Assembly: GCF_003026365.1 (NCBI RefSeq)
Contig: NZ_PYOM01000006.1
Coordinates: forward strand, 62,001-126,000
Direction: 5' to 3'
DNA from: Photobacterium angustum
Lineage (GTDB): Bacteria > Pseudomonadota > Gammaproteobacteria > Enterobacterales > Vibrionaceae
Length of the DNA stretch: 64,000 nucleotides
Under the pieces are notes generated by a model. It was not told where the DNA came from and searched no databases. It saw only the letters and a program-made list of their open reading frames with translations. Of the stretch, positions 8,965 through 17,475 are shown piece by piece. The translations under genes were made by a program, and so were the position numbers. Within the stretch, counting starts at the first letter, position 1; every line of letters begins with the position of its first letter.

Positions 8965-9507
8965 ATGCGATTTTTAAAACTATCTGTTCACCCTGATCTT
9001 TCCAATATTGACTTTAATACAACGGACTTAGCTATATTTCAACGCGATGCTGCAAGAGCCATTGTATTACATGGTGAAGATATTTTGATGTTATACACAG
9101 AGCGTTATCATGATTACACCTTACCTGGTGGTGGCATTGACGCTGGAGAAGATAAAGTCGAAGGATTGATTCGAGAATTACAAGAAGAAACCGGCGCAAG
9201 AAATATTCGAGACATTAAAGCGTTTGGTCAATATGACGAATATCGCCCTTGGTACAAGTCAGATCATGATGTGGTTTATATGAAATCATACTGTTACGTT
9301 TGTACTATTGATAAAGAGTTAGGCGCAACTCGCTTTGAAGATTACGAAATTAAAAATGGCATGAAGCCGGTATGGATCAATATTTTTGATGCGATAGCGC
9401 ATAATGAAGAGACGATTAAACATTCTGAGAAAAAGGGGATGTCGATTGAGCGTGAAACCTTTTTATTGAAACTGATAGCAGAAGAGCTAATAACCGTTAA
9501 CGCATAA
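8965..9507 (+). CDS. Nudix hydrolase
   Basis: A 180-residue hydrolase of nucleoside diphosphates linked to X. The Nudix box is complete: G-GIDAGE-DKVEGLI-RELQEETG, around residues 53-75, with the metal-binding REXXEE. It lies 65 bp behind the asparagine-synthase-like gene in the same direction and ends at a shared terminator at 9508-9532, so the two may be cotranscribed. Substrate not predictable. Confidence 0.9.
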   Translation: MRFLKLSVHPDLSNIDFNTTDLAIFQRDAARAIVLHGEDILMLYTERYHDYTLPGGGIDAGEDKVEGLIRELQEETGARNIRDIKAFGQYDEYRPWYKSDHDVVYMKSYCYVCTIDKELGATRFEDYEIKNGMKPVWINIFDAIAHNEETIKHSEKKGMSIERETFLLKLIAEELITVNA

Positions 9508-9532
9508 AAAACGGAGGCATTGAGCCTCCGTT
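9508..9532. terminator. Bidirectional terminator between convergent genes
   Basis: AACGGAGGC pairs with GCCTCCGTT around a 5-nt loop; it separates the plus-strand Nudix gene from the minus-strand META lipoprotein. The flanks are A-rich on the left and TTGTATT on the right. Confidence 0.8.
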
Positions 9533-9553
9533 GTATTGAGATTAATCGGTGAA

Positions 9554-9964
9554 TTATTTCACTTTCTTAAATGTCACGGTGTGACGTTCAGAGCTGATGA
9601 TCAATGTGTTCTGGTTCACTAGGTAATCTGATGGACCTGTTAGCATTCTTTTTACGAATCCATCAACAATAGCTTGTTCGTTTTGAATACACATTTTACG
9701 GGTCGATGCTAAATTTTTAGTCAGTAAATTCTGACCAGTTAGTGTTAGCTTGCCTTTCAATGTATTACAACCGTGGTAAGTGACGGTTAAATTATTATCA
9801 ATCACTAATTCTGGCTGCTTAGGTAATACATCTACAGGCTCTGAATGCCCATCAATCGCCATTACTGCCCATGTGCTTGGAAGCGCAGCAGCATCTTTAG
9901 GAGAAGAGCTACAACCAGTTAATAGTGATGTCAGTAAAAGTGTACTTAATAAAATCTTTTTCAT
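9554..9964 (-). CDS. META-domain (HslJ-like) lipoprotein
   Basis: A small exported lipoprotein of about 136 residues. The start is placed at the internal ATG (MKKILLSTLL), which gives a normal lipoprotein signal with lipobox LLTGC; an upstream in-frame ATG would add 8 residues without improving the signal. The body carries the META pattern: W-x-V near the start, the G-C-N motif in YHGCNTLKG, then M-C in TRKMC and an E-x(4)-F-x(3)-L segment. HslJ relatives are envelope proteins linked to heat shock or novobiocin resistance; role here unknown. Confidence 0.85.
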   Translation of the reverse strand: MKKILLSTLLLTSLLTGCSSSPKDAAALPSTWAVMAIDGHSEPVDVLPKQPELVIDNNLTVTYHGCNTLKGKLTLTGQNLLTKNLASTRKMCIQNEQAIVDGFVKRMLTGPSDYLVNQNTLIISSERHTVTFKKVK

Positions 9965-10216
9965 TATATTTCTCATGTCGTACAGCAAGAAGGTGCGTTA
10001 GATACAGATGTTGACGATGATAAAAAGACAACGGTCAATAGTCAGATGTGTCAATAATAACGCAATGTTGTTCTGTGTCTTGCTTACAAAAGTCAGATGA
10101 ACATTAAAACTAAACAAGCCATGAAGTGTGACAAATAACCGTAAAAATGTAAACGGCATCTTTTTTTATTTATATGTTTTTATTAATTCATAAATATATG
10201 AATAATAGGTGTAATC

Positions 10217-10870
10217 ATGATTATTAAGGATAATTATTTAATGCAGAAGGTTACGCTAAGTTCACCCACTGGAGATAAGTATATAACACCATCAAAAGTG
10301 GTATGTGTTGGTCGAAATTACGTTGAGCATATCCACGAGTTAAATAATGAAATTCCTACGCAACTTGTTTTGTTTACGAAACCCAATTCTGCTATTTCTC
10401 AACAACTCAAAGCTAAGCATAGTAACGATTCGGTACATTATGAAGTTGAAATTTGTTTTATGTACCAACAAGGTCAGTTTATGGCTGCGGGAGTGGGAAT
10501 TGATTTAACAAAACGTGAATTGCAAGCGACCTTAAAACAGAAGGGCTTACCGTGGGAACGAGCAAAAGCGTTTGATGGGTCCGTGCTTTTTAGTGATTTC
10601 GTGCCACTTCCTAATATTGCTGATACGGAATTTGAAGTGGTGTTTGAACAACAACAAGACATTTTACAGCGTGGCGTTAGCTCTCAAATGATCACAAAAC
10701 CTGCGGCTATTTTGCAGGAGATCCAATCATTCATGACATTAGAAGATGGTGATATTGTTATGACGGGGACACCAAAAGGTGTCGGCGAAGTAAATGCTGG
10801 TGGGCATTACACTGCAAGCCTTTATATTGATGGGCAGAGAGTGGTCGCCCAGTCATGGGATGCGGCATAG
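10217..10870 (+). CDS. Fumarylacetoacetate hydrolase family protein (YcgM-like)
   Basis: A 217-residue metal-dependent C-C hydrolase or decarboxylase of the FAH family. The conserved CVGRNYVEHIHE opens the domain near residue 30. HYEVEICFM carries the metal-binding glutamates. TGTPKGVGE near the C-terminus is the family signature. Two starts are possible: ATG at 10217 with AGGTG upstream, or ATG at 10241. The first is used here. Length matches the short single-domain FAH enzymes that act on acylpyruvates or oxaloacetate. Confidence 0.9.
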   Translation: MIIKDNYLMQKVTLSSPTGDKYITPSKVVCVGRNYVEHIHELNNEIPTQLVLFTKPNSAISQQLKAKHSNDSVHYEVEICFMYQQGQFMAAGVGIDLTKRELQATLKQKGLPWERAKAFDGSVLFSDFVPLPNIADTEFEVVFEQQQDILQRGVSSQMITKPAAILQEIQSFMTLEDGDIVMTGTPKGVGEVNAGGHYTASLYIDGQRVVAQSWDAA

Positions 10871-10966
10871 CGTTATAATAATCTGATTTTTAATTTACAA
10901 AAATTTCGCATATTTACAGCTAAGCATTGTTACAATACTTAGCTGTTTTTCTATGTGAAGAAAGTA

Positions 10967-11182
10967 ATGTTTCAGCAAGAGCATGTGATTAAATTAGCAA
11001 ATATGAAAATGCCGTTTGGTAAGTACGCCGGTCGAATCCTTATCGATTTACCTGAAGAGTATTTATTGTGGTTTCAGAAACAAGGCTTTCCTGAAGGTGA
11101 GTTAGGTATGCTGATGGCTTTGGCGCTTGATTTTAAAATTGAAGGTCTAGAAAGCGTGATTCGACCATTGCGCAAAGACTAA
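10967..11182 (+). CDS. DUF3820 family small protein
   Basis: About 71 residues. The core KMPFGKYAGRILIDLPEEYL matches DUF3820 (a family sometimes described as a putative quorum-sensing-regulated factor). The start is set at ATG 10967 (MFQQEHV), after GAAGAAAG; a GTG at 10955 in the same frame would add four residues. It is followed within 40 bp by the repeat lipoprotein, on the same strand. Function unknown. Confidence 0.85.
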   Translation: MFQQEHVIKLANMKMPFGKYAGRILIDLPEEYLLWFQKQGFPEGELGMLMALALDFKIEGLESVIRPLRKD

Positions 11183-11219
11183 GCGTCGTTTCAATACAGA
11201 TAATAGAAAAGATTTTTAA

Positions 11220-11741
11220 ATGAAAAAAGTACTCTCATCTATATTACTGTTTTTTGGTGGATTGACACTGTCAGGTTGTGCCCAGCATTATGCGGTAATC
11301 AGTGATATTCCGTTTGCTGATGCTAACTTTAAACGTTGCGTCATTTTGCAAGGTAAAGCATATAGTGAACAAATTACTGAGTTGAAATGTGACGGTTTAC
11401 ATATATCAAAAATTAAAGAATTGAGTAATTTTCCGAACTTACAGCAGTTAGATTTAGCGAATAATCACTTAACTCAGCTTGATATTAGTCATAACCCTAA
11501 ATTAGAGCTGCTTAGTGTTGAACATAATCAGCTTAGCAAATTGAAAACTAAATATAATAAACAATTAAAAGTGCTAAATGTAAGCTTTAATAACTTAACA
11601 TCTCTTGACGTGAGAAAAAATAAAGAACTCACGTATTTAAATTATTCGGGAAATCATATTAAAGATGTTGATATTAAAAATAATCCAAACTTATTAGCAC
11701 CTTATGATAAAATCTATGTCACTAATGGCCCATCTAATTAA
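11220..11741 (+). CDS. Leucine-rich-repeat lipoprotein
   Basis: A 173-residue exported protein. The signal peptide ends in the lipobox LTLSGC (Cys20). Residues 70-160 are about four leucine-rich repeats of about 21 residues with the pattern L-x-x-L-D-L/I-x-x-N-x-L-x-x-L, of the internalin or TpLRR kind. The fold is suited to protein binding at the cell surface or in the periplasm. The ATG sits after an A-rich leader without a strong Shine-Dalgarno. A specific partner cannot be named. A second short-repeat exported protein occurs at 32448-33014. Confidence 0.8.
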   Translation: MKKVLSSILLFFGGLTLSGCAQHYAVISDIPFADANFKRCVILQGKAYSEQITELKCDGLHISKIKELSNFPNLQQLDLANNHLTQLDISHNPKLELLSVEHNQLSKLKTKYNKQLKVLNVSFNNLTSLDVRKNKELTYLNYSGNHIKDVDIKNNPNLLAPYDKIYVTNGPSN

Positions 11742-11771
11742 TTTTTTCAAAATCAGTAAGGAAGTCATTTT

Positions 11772-12155
11772 ATGTTTAACGGGATACATCATGTTGCGAT
11801 CATATGCTCTGATTATCAGCGATCTAAGTACTTCTACAGTCAAATATTAAAACTAGAGATCATCAATGAAACTTATAGAGCGCAACGCCAGTCGTACAAA
11901 CTAGATCTACGTTTACCAGATAATAGCCAAGTTGAACTGTTTTCTTTTCCCGATGCTCCCCAAAGGCCCAGTTATCCAGAGGCTCAAGGGCTACGCCACC
12001 TAGCGTTTTCAGTTGATGATGTGGAATCTGTTGTGGCATATCTAGTTGATCATGATATTGAAGTAGAAGCTATCCGCGTTGATGAGTTAACGGGAAAGAA
12101 ATTTACTTTTTTTAGCGATCCTGATGGATTACCACTTGAGTTGTATCAGTCTTAA
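11772..12155 (+). CDS. VOC / glyoxalase-like protein (YaeR type)
   Basis: A 127-residue vicinal-oxygen-chelate domain. The N-terminal HHVAIICSDYQRSKYFY and the C-terminal FFSDPDGLPLELYQ are the paired beta-alpha-beta modules; His6, Glu54 (VELFSF), His72 (LRHLAF) and Glu124 are candidate metal ligands. It resembles E. coli YaeR/GloA2. Start ATG at 11772 with AAGGAAG upstream. Substrate unknown, possibly a small electrophile or antibiotic. Confidence 0.88.
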   Translation: MFNGIHHVAIICSDYQRSKYFYSQILKLEIINETYRAQRQSYKLDLRLPDNSQVELFSFPDAPQRPSYPEAQGLRHLAFSVDDVESVVAYLVDHDIEVEAIRVDELTGKKFTFFSDPDGLPLELYQS

Positions 12156-12176
12156 CTTTGAGAAGTGTGGGTTTTT

Positions 12177-12217
12177 AACTAACAAATATATGCATATAAA
12201 GGTATATTGTGTTGGTT
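12177..12217 (+). repeat. Long inverted repeat in the leader of the ParA-like gene
   Basis: AACTAACA-AATATA pairs with TATATT-G-TGTTGGTT, 14 bp with one bulge, closing a 12-nt loop. It ends 26 bp before the ATG of the ParA-like gene. No T-run follows, so it is more likely a leader structure or a binding site than a terminator. Confidence 0.55.
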
Positions 12218-12243
12218 AATAATTAAACATTGGAAGGGATGTG

Positions 12244-13032
12244 ATGCGCAGAATTATATTTAATCAGAAAGGTGGGGTGGGTAAATCAAGTATTACCGTA
12301 AATTTAGCAGCTATTAGTGCGGCGAAAGGGCATAAGACATTAGTGATAGATCTCGATGTCCAAGGTAATTCAAGCCACTATTTAGGGTATGATATTAACC
12401 AAAAGGGCGATAAAACCATTGCTGATTTACTCAATCAAACTGCCTCTTGGTTTTCAATGGCATCACCAACACTGGATTACCCCCAACCGACCGATTATGA
12501 CAATTTATTCCTCATTCCATCGAGTCCCAAATTAGATAAATTAGAGCCAGAATTAGAACGCCGCTATAAGATCTATAAGTTACGCGAAACTTTAGATGAA
12601 TTAGAAAAAGAATATGAACATATTTATATTGATACCCCGCCAAACCTAAATTTTTATACTAAGTCGGGATTAATTGCGGCGCATAACTTATTGATCCCAT
12701 TTGATTGTGATAGTTTTTCACAACAGGCATTGATCAATTTAATGGATAACTTAGCAGAGCTTCGAGACGATCATAATCGTGAGTTATCATTAGAAGGTAT
12801 TGTGGTCAATATGTTTAATGCTCAGGCAAACTTTCCTCGTCAGATTATTGAAAGTGTTAAAGAGTTAGGCTTTCCAGTCCTAGAGCCTTACCTACCTCAA
12901 TCGATCAAAATGAAAGAATCACATTTTCAACAAATTCCGCTTATTCATTTCTTACCAAAACATAAGTTAACCGAGCAATTCTCTCTATTACATCAACAAT
13001 TAAGTAATGTTAAACAAGCCGTTAAAAATTAG
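12244..13032 (+). CDS. ParA/Soj-family ATPase, orphan
   Basis: A 262-residue cytoplasmic P-loop ATPase. The deviant Walker A motif KGGVGKSS is at residues 9-16; IDLDVQGNSS and the switch IDTPPNL follow. The ATG at 12244 is preferred over the GTG at 12241 because GGAAGG lies 6 nt upstream. No parB-like gene or parS-type site is adjacent, so this is an orphan ParA, not an evident partition locus. Relatives position plasmids, chromosomes, chemoreceptors or envelope machines. A terminator closes the gene. Confidence 0.88.
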   Translation: MRRIIFNQKGGVGKSSITVNLAAISAAKGHKTLVIDLDVQGNSSHYLGYDINQKGDKTIADLLNQTASWFSMASPTLDYPQPTDYDNLFLIPSSPKLDKLEPELERRYKIYKLRETLDELEKEYEHIYIDTPPNLNFYTKSGLIAAHNLLIPFDCDSFSQQALINLMDNLAELRDDHNRELSLEGIVVNMFNAQANFPRQIIESVKELGFPVLEPYLPQSIKMKESHFQQIPLIHFLPKHKLTEQFSLLHQQLSNVKQAVKN

Positions 13033-13055
13033 CAGTCTTTGCCATTACTTAAAAT

Positions 13056-13088
13056 AAAAAAGAGCGAGATTGATACTCGCTCTTTTTT
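13056..13088. terminator. Bidirectional terminator
   Basis: AAAAAGAGCGAG pairs with CTCGCTCTTTTT around a 7-nt loop. It serves both the ParA-like gene and the convergent MscS-family gene; its right arm overlaps the stop of the latter. Confidence 0.92.
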
Positions 13089-13935
13089 AATAATCATCTT
13101 TTTGGGGAAAATACTTTTCGTATTCTTCCATAAAATCTTGTCGAATTTCTTGCTCTAAATGCGTTGCTTGCTCAGTTGGACAAAATAACATGAAGTGAAC
13201 AATTTGTTCTCCTGTCGCACCACTACTGATATGGATGTGTGGTTCTGAGCCGGGTAAATCAACACCTGCATGTTTTTCTATCATGCTGTTATAGCGACGA
13301 GCAACGTCAATAAAATCTTCACAATGGTGCTCTATTTTTTTGACCATAGTTGGCAGTAAAGGATAGAGGTTGAGAAAATTGGGTACTACGATAGAAAAGT
13401 TATGGTAAACATAACGCTTCATAAAATTAAGGTTTTTTACTGGGTAAGTGAAAAACATGCTATTGGGTAAGGTTGCTGTTTTTCCGGTGTAATGATACTG
13501 ACCATGATGAAGATCGATCTCTTGGATTACCGTTGCCATCATATTGTGTTCGATGACTTCGCCACATAACTTGCCCACTTCAATCCAGTCACCGATTCGA
13601 AACGAACGTGAGCTTGCGCGTTGAATTGCCCCTGTAATACAAAGAATAATTTCTTTCGATGCGACAACAATGGCAACCGCGATCGCTGTGACAGATAATG
13701 CAAACTCATTAATTTCTGAGCGCCAAAGGATGAAGAGTAAAAGGATAAGAATAGAAAAGGTGCCATTTTTGGTTCGAGACATCCATTTTCGTTGTTCTTC
13801 TGAAAGAAAGAGTTCTTCCCCCCGAATTTTGGTCAAAACCAGACGACGGATCAGTGAAATAATCACAATGATCAGAGCACTTAGTAGTAATTTGTGTGCG
13901 ATGAGGAAATTAATAACTTCCATAACCTTATCCAT
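13087..13935 (-). CDS. MscS-family mechanosensitive ion channel
   Basis: A 282-residue inner-membrane channel that would release solutes on osmotic down-shock. There are about three transmembrane segments (residues 9-27, 55-69 and the pore helix 74-98), followed by the MscS beta-domain with RSFRIGDWIEV. The pore helix is less Gly/Ala-patterned than in MscS. The C-terminal cage region is shortened and acidic. AAGGAAT precedes the ATG. It may belong to the shorter YbdG/YnaI-like group; conductance and gating are not predictable. Confidence 0.87.
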   Translation of the reverse strand: MDKVMEVINFLIAHKLLLSALIIVIISLIRRLVLTKIRGEELFLSEEQRKWMSRTKNGTFSILILLLFILWRSEINEFALSVTAIAVAIVVASKEIILCITGAIQRASSRSFRIGDWIEVGKLCGEVIEHNMMATVIQEIDLHHGQYHYTGKTATLPNSMFFTYPVKNLNFMKRYVYHNFSIVVPNFLNLYPLLPTMVKKIEHHCEDFIDVARRYNSMIEKHAGVDLPGSEPHIHISSGATGEQIVHFMLFCPTEQATHLEQEIRQDFMEEYEKYFPQKDDY

Positions 13936-14075
13936 CGTTATTCCTTTTTATCTCAATACATCAATAAAGAGTTATATCAAAAAAAACAGATGAATGTGTT
14001 AGAGAAATCAAAACTTTACAGAAGTGGGTATAAGATAAATAGGTATTTGAAAATGGTGTATAGAGAAAGAGAGAT

Positions 14076-14100
14076 AAAAAAAAGAGCGATAAGCTCCTTT
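14076..14100 (-). terminator. Terminator downstream of a small minus-strand ORF
   Basis: On the minus strand AAAGGAGC pairs with GCTCTTTT (one G-T wobble) around TTATC and merges with an 8-T run. Confidence 0.6.
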
Positions 14101-14117
14101 AAAAAGATGATGAGATC

Positions 14118-14198
14118 TTATTTATTATCGCGTTTGTATAATTCAGTAAAAGAACGTTGGTAAGCGACGGCAATTTTTTTGATGATGTTCTTAGTCAT
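14118..14198 (-). CDS. Putative 26-residue basic small protein
   Basis: The ORF starts MTKNIIKKIAVAYQRSFTEL and ends with a KRDNK tail. AGGTTG lies 5 nt before the ATG, and a terminator follows 18 bp after the stop. Lysine- and arginine-rich with an amphipathic first half. The arrangement as a compact transcription unit is the main support. It was not recognised as a known family. Confidence 0.42.
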   Translation of the reverse strand: MTKNIIKKIAVAYQRSFTELYKRDNK

Positions 14199-14652
14199 AG
14201 TTACAACCTGATACTGTATAAAACGAGATAAAAGTAATTAAAAAAGTAGATTTAGAGGCGTTTGACTCTCTTGTTGACGCGCATTATACGTATGTCATAA
14301 ATTCGGGGGAATGAAAAAAAATAGAGATTGAGATTAGTTTTACTAATGTATTGTTTATTATCTGCTTGGTTAAGTTTATTTAATTAAAAATCAATATCTT
14401 ATTTTTATCGTTTACCGTTTTATTAGTGTGTAAGTTATATATTTCCATAGGGAGTTAATACTTTATTGATAATTTTAATTGAGTTTTAATTGTTAACTTA
14501 ATATGAGTTTTTTGATGAAAGTAGCCATGTTAAAGGAAATAGTAAGTGAAGTGTTCAAAAGAGCATGTTAATTGGTTAGATTTAGAGCTTTATATCCATG
14601 TTAGTGTTTTCATTGGGTGTTTTTTATACGGAGGTGATGGTGAACAAAAAAG
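14199..14652. other. AT-rich intergenic region upstream of a decayed MFS gene
   Basis: About 450 bp without a credible ORF on either strand. The left end must hold the promoter of the 26-residue minus-strand ORF. The rest may be eroded sequence of the MFS gene whose tail remains at 14653-14853, but no readable segment was found. Confidence 0.35.
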
Positions 14653-14853
14653 TATGGACACAGCTCTGAAGCCATAGCACAAGCATGTAATGAGTTTGTG
14701 GTGTTTAGCTCAGTAACGGTTGCCTCTTTATTTGCTGGCTGGCTTAATAACACGGTTGGTTGGTATCAGCTTAACCTTATCGTCATTCCATTCATGTTCG
14801 TCATTATTGCCATGTTATTTATGTTTAAACCTAAATTAATTGTTTCGTTTTAA
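14653..14853 (+). pseudogene. C-terminal remnant of a major facilitator transporter
   Basis: An open frame of 67 codons with no start encodes EAIAQACNEFVVFSSVTVA, then SLFAGWL and a hydrophobic final helix ending in MFKPKLIVSF and TAA. This reads as the loop before helix 11 and the last two transmembrane helices of an MFS permease. An upstream TGA in frame and the absence of the first ten helices show it is a relic. The specific transporter subfamily is not certain. Confidence 0.65.
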
Positions 14854-14955
14854 CTTCAAAAGTAACGCTATGTTTATGATTATTTATCGTAATTTTAAGA
14901 ACTTCAGTCTAAGTTTGATTAGGATAGAATCATAAAATGTAGAGAACCTCTGAGT

Positions 14956-16389
14956 ATGAAAAGTGACATAATTCTTATCGGTAAGGGCGAAAACAAAATA
15001 GGGATCCACCCTAAATATGCCAATCGTCATGGTTTTATTGCTGGAGCAACAGGTACAGGTAAAACGGTAACCCTTCAGTGTTTAACTGAGGGTTTTTCAT
15101 CCCTTGGTGTGCCCGTTTTTCTTGCTGATGTAAAAGGCGACTTATCAGGTATGGCGAAGGCTGGTACTGATAACGCAGTTGTTCAAAAACGTTGTCGTGA
15201 AATTGGAATTGATGATTTTCAATTTACTTCTTTTCCCGTTGAGTTCTGGGATTTGTTTGGGAAAGAAGGGGCAAAAATCCGCGCCACATTAGAAGACATG
15301 GGACCGCTATTATTAAGTCGTTTGTTAGATTGTAATGATGTCCAAGAAGGATTAATTAATTTAGCGTTTGAATATGCAGAAGAAAACCAAATGCCGATGC
15401 TGGATTTGGATGATTTTTCTACCGCACTAAATTACTTAGGCGATAACTCAAAACAACTAGGTGGGATGTACGGACGTATCAGTAAGTCCTCTATTGCTGC
15501 TATTGAGCGGCGTTTATTGGGCTTTAAACGTCAAGGTGGTAGCGAGTTTTTTGGTGAGCCAGCATTGGATTACCATGATTTCATGAAAACAGCCGTAGAT
15601 GGTCGAGGCATTATAAATATTCTGGATGCCAGTACTTTGATCCAATCACCAAAGTTGTACTCAACCTTCTTATTATGGTTGTTGTCTGAGCTTTATGAGA
15701 ACCTACCGGAAGTCGGTGATCTTGATAAACCTAAATTTGTGTTCTTTTTCGATGAGGCTCATCTACTGTTTGATGATGTACCGAAAGTCTTCTTAGATCA
15801 GATTGAGCAAGTGGTACGTTTGATTCGTTCTAAAGCGGTAGGCATCTATTTTGTAAGTCAAAATCCAACCGATATTCCAGACTCAGTATTAGGACAATTG
15901 GGTAATCGTATTCAACATGCGCTACGTGCCTATACCCCAAAAGAGAGAAAAGCCGTAAAAGTTGCAGCTGAATCATTTAGGGATAACCCAAATTTAGATG
16001 TTGTTAGCTTGCTGGGTGAATTAGGCGTAGGTGAAGCATTAGTATCAGTATTAGGAGAGGGCGGTGTGCCATCGGTAGTTGAACATGTCACAATTCGCCC
16101 TCCGGAGTCGCAAATTGGTCCTATTAATGCTGATAAGCGCATTGAAATGATAAACACCAGCCAGTATTTTCAGCAATATAAAGTAGCAGTGAATCGTGAG
16201 TCAGCCCATGAAATATTAAACAAACGCACAGAGCAGAAAAAGCAACAAGCTGAACATGAGAAACAGGAACGTGCAAGTATTCGAAAACCTCGTCGCTCTC
16301 AGCGTCAAATATACACTGAATCGTTTATTAAAACCTTATTAAGGCAACTTGCGAATGCAATCGTAAGAGCGTTATTCAAGCGGCGTTAA
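14956..16389 (+). CDS. yjgR: YjgR-like DUF853 ATPase (HerA/VirB4-like P-loop protein)
   Basis: A 477-residue cytoplasmic P-loop ATPase of the DUF853 family, related to HerA and FtsK-type motors. Walker A GATGTGKT is at residues 30-37, followed by FLADVKGDLSGMA. Walker B is FVFFFDEAHLLF near residue 265. The C-terminus is a basic, Gln/Lys-rich tail (KKQQAEHEKQER then RKPRRSQRQ). Length is close to E. coli YjgR. The start has AGAGAACCTCTGAGT upstream with no strong Shine-Dalgarno. No nuclease partner (NurA) is adjacent. Biological role unknown. Confidence 0.9.
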   Translation: MKSDIILIGKGENKIGIHPKYANRHGFIAGATGTGKTVTLQCLTEGFSSLGVPVFLADVKGDLSGMAKAGTDNAVVQKRCREIGIDDFQFTSFPVEFWDLFGKEGAKIRATLEDMGPLLLSRLLDCNDVQEGLINLAFEYAEENQMPMLDLDDFSTALNYLGDNSKQLGGMYGRISKSSIAAIERRLLGFKRQGGSEFFGEPALDYHDFMKTAVDGRGIINILDASTLIQSPKLYSTFLLWLLSELYENLPEVGDLDKPKFVFFFDEAHLLFDDVPKVFLDQIEQVVRLIRSKAVGIYFVSQNPTDIPDSVLGQLGNRIQHALRAYTPKERKAVKVAAESFRDNPNLDVVSLLGELGVGEALVSVLGEGGVPSVVEHVTIRPPESQIGPINADKRIEMINTSQYFQQYKVAVNRESAHEILNKRTEQKKQQAEHEKQERASIRKPRRSQRQIYTESFIKTLLRQLANAIVRALFKRR

Positions 16390-16413
16390 TTTTATGACTC
16401 AATCTCTTCTGTG

Positions 16414-16458
16414 TTATCGACAAAAGGGAGGGTGTAAATCTTATATTGTTGTCGATAA
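16414..16458. repeat. 9-bp inverted repeat with 27-nt spacer
   Basis: TTATCGACA and TGTCGATAA are perfect inverted copies between yjgR and the rhodanese gene. They could be paired operator half-sites or a loose hairpin. Confidence 0.4.
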
Positions 16459-16537
16459 ATATGTTACTGCGACCATGGCTTTTTTATAAGAAAAGCGTAA
16501 GGTCTTAAGCTTCTATTTTTAAAGGACAATAGTAGAC

Positions 16538-17086
16538 GTGCATATTTTTACAGATAGAAAAAAAATCCTGATTGATACGCGAAGTTCTGATGAGTTCTTA
16601 GCGGGTCATGTTGAAGGTAGTGTATTTATTGGATTTGGCGGGAAACAATTTAAATGGTGGCTTGAATTAATGCTACCGGATAAAGACATTCAATTAGATG
16701 TTATCGCCTCGCCTAATTATCAAGATCAAGTAAAAGAAACATTGCAAGCACTAGGTTATACCCATATCCGTTTTCAAGCACTTGAAGGAACATTGTCTCA
16801 AGTTGAACACATATCTGCTGAAACGCTAGTAACGAAGGCATCAGAGCTAAATATTTTAGATGTGCGTGAACAAGATGAAATAGCAAAAGGTGCGCTACCT
16901 AATGCTGAGGCATTACCGTTATCCGATATTTTGCAAGGCAAACTGCCTTCAGAGAAAGATAACTTTGTTGTCCATTGTGCTGGCGGATACCGTTCTTTGA
17001 TTGCTATCTCATTGCTGAAATTACTACGACAATGCCATTTTATTCAAATTGATGGCGGTCTCTCTGCAATTAAACGCCATATGTAA
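16538..17086 (+). CDS. Tandem rhodanese-domain protein
   Basis: A 182-residue cytoplasmic protein of two rhodanese folds. Domain 1 (about 8-90) has the CH2A-type DTRSSDEFLAGHVEGS motif but its active loop reads IASPNYQ, without cysteine, so it is inactive. Domain 2 (about 95-182) has LDVREQDEIAKGALPNA and the loop VVHCAGGYRS with a catalytic cysteine. The layout resembles the C-terminal half of metallo-beta-lactamase-rhodanese fusions, here detached. The start is a GTG with AAAGGA 11 nt upstream. Sulfur transfer is the likely activity. Confidence 0.85.
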   Translation: MHIFTDRKKILIDTRSSDEFLAGHVEGSVFIGFGGKQFKWWLELMLPDKDIQLDVIASPNYQDQVKETLQALGYTHIRFQALEGTLSQVEHISAETLVTKASELNILDVREQDEIAKGALPNAEALPLSDILQGKLPSEKDNFVVHCAGGYRSLIAISLLKLLRQCHFIQIDGGLSAIKRHM

Positions 17087-17475
17087 CCGTTTTATATAAA
17101 CCAAAGTCATTGATAAATAATATTTATTGATATTATTTTTTATAAAAGTTATCGATGGCTTTGTTTCTCTCCTTCTAAAAAAACTTTTTTTTCACATAAA
17201 AACAGCTTTTCGATGAGCATTTTTATTACGCTCCAAATGTTATCAAAATGTTGTTGATTGTTTGCCTCTTGTTGCAAAATCCATGAAATATACAAATTAT
17301 TGTACGAATATTTGTGCAAAAGAATTGATACCTGACTTATTTTTTTTGAAAAATAGCCAGTCTCTGAAATGCTGAATACATGTTTCTACTTATAAAAAAA
17401 GTCATACCCTGTACCAGACGTAGAAGCATTATATGCTTAATGTTGAGTATAAATTCAAGGATTGAGAGATAGATT
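17087..17475. other. Intergenic region upstream of the chitinase
   Basis: About 390 bp, strongly AT-rich with long A and T tracts (17175-17205 and 17340-17350), no credible ORF. The chitinase promoter should be here, but no unique -35/-10 pair stands out. A/T tracts of this kind are typical H-NS targets, and an hns gene is at 63423. Confidence 0.35.

Noticed and set aside
12177-13032. A par partition locus
   Set aside because: No parB-like partner and no repeated centromere-like sites; only one inverted repeat.
13894-14163. Plus-strand 89-codon ORF
   Set aside because: It overlaps the MscS start and is antisense to the small ORF with better signals; the sequence is low-complexity Lys/Arg.
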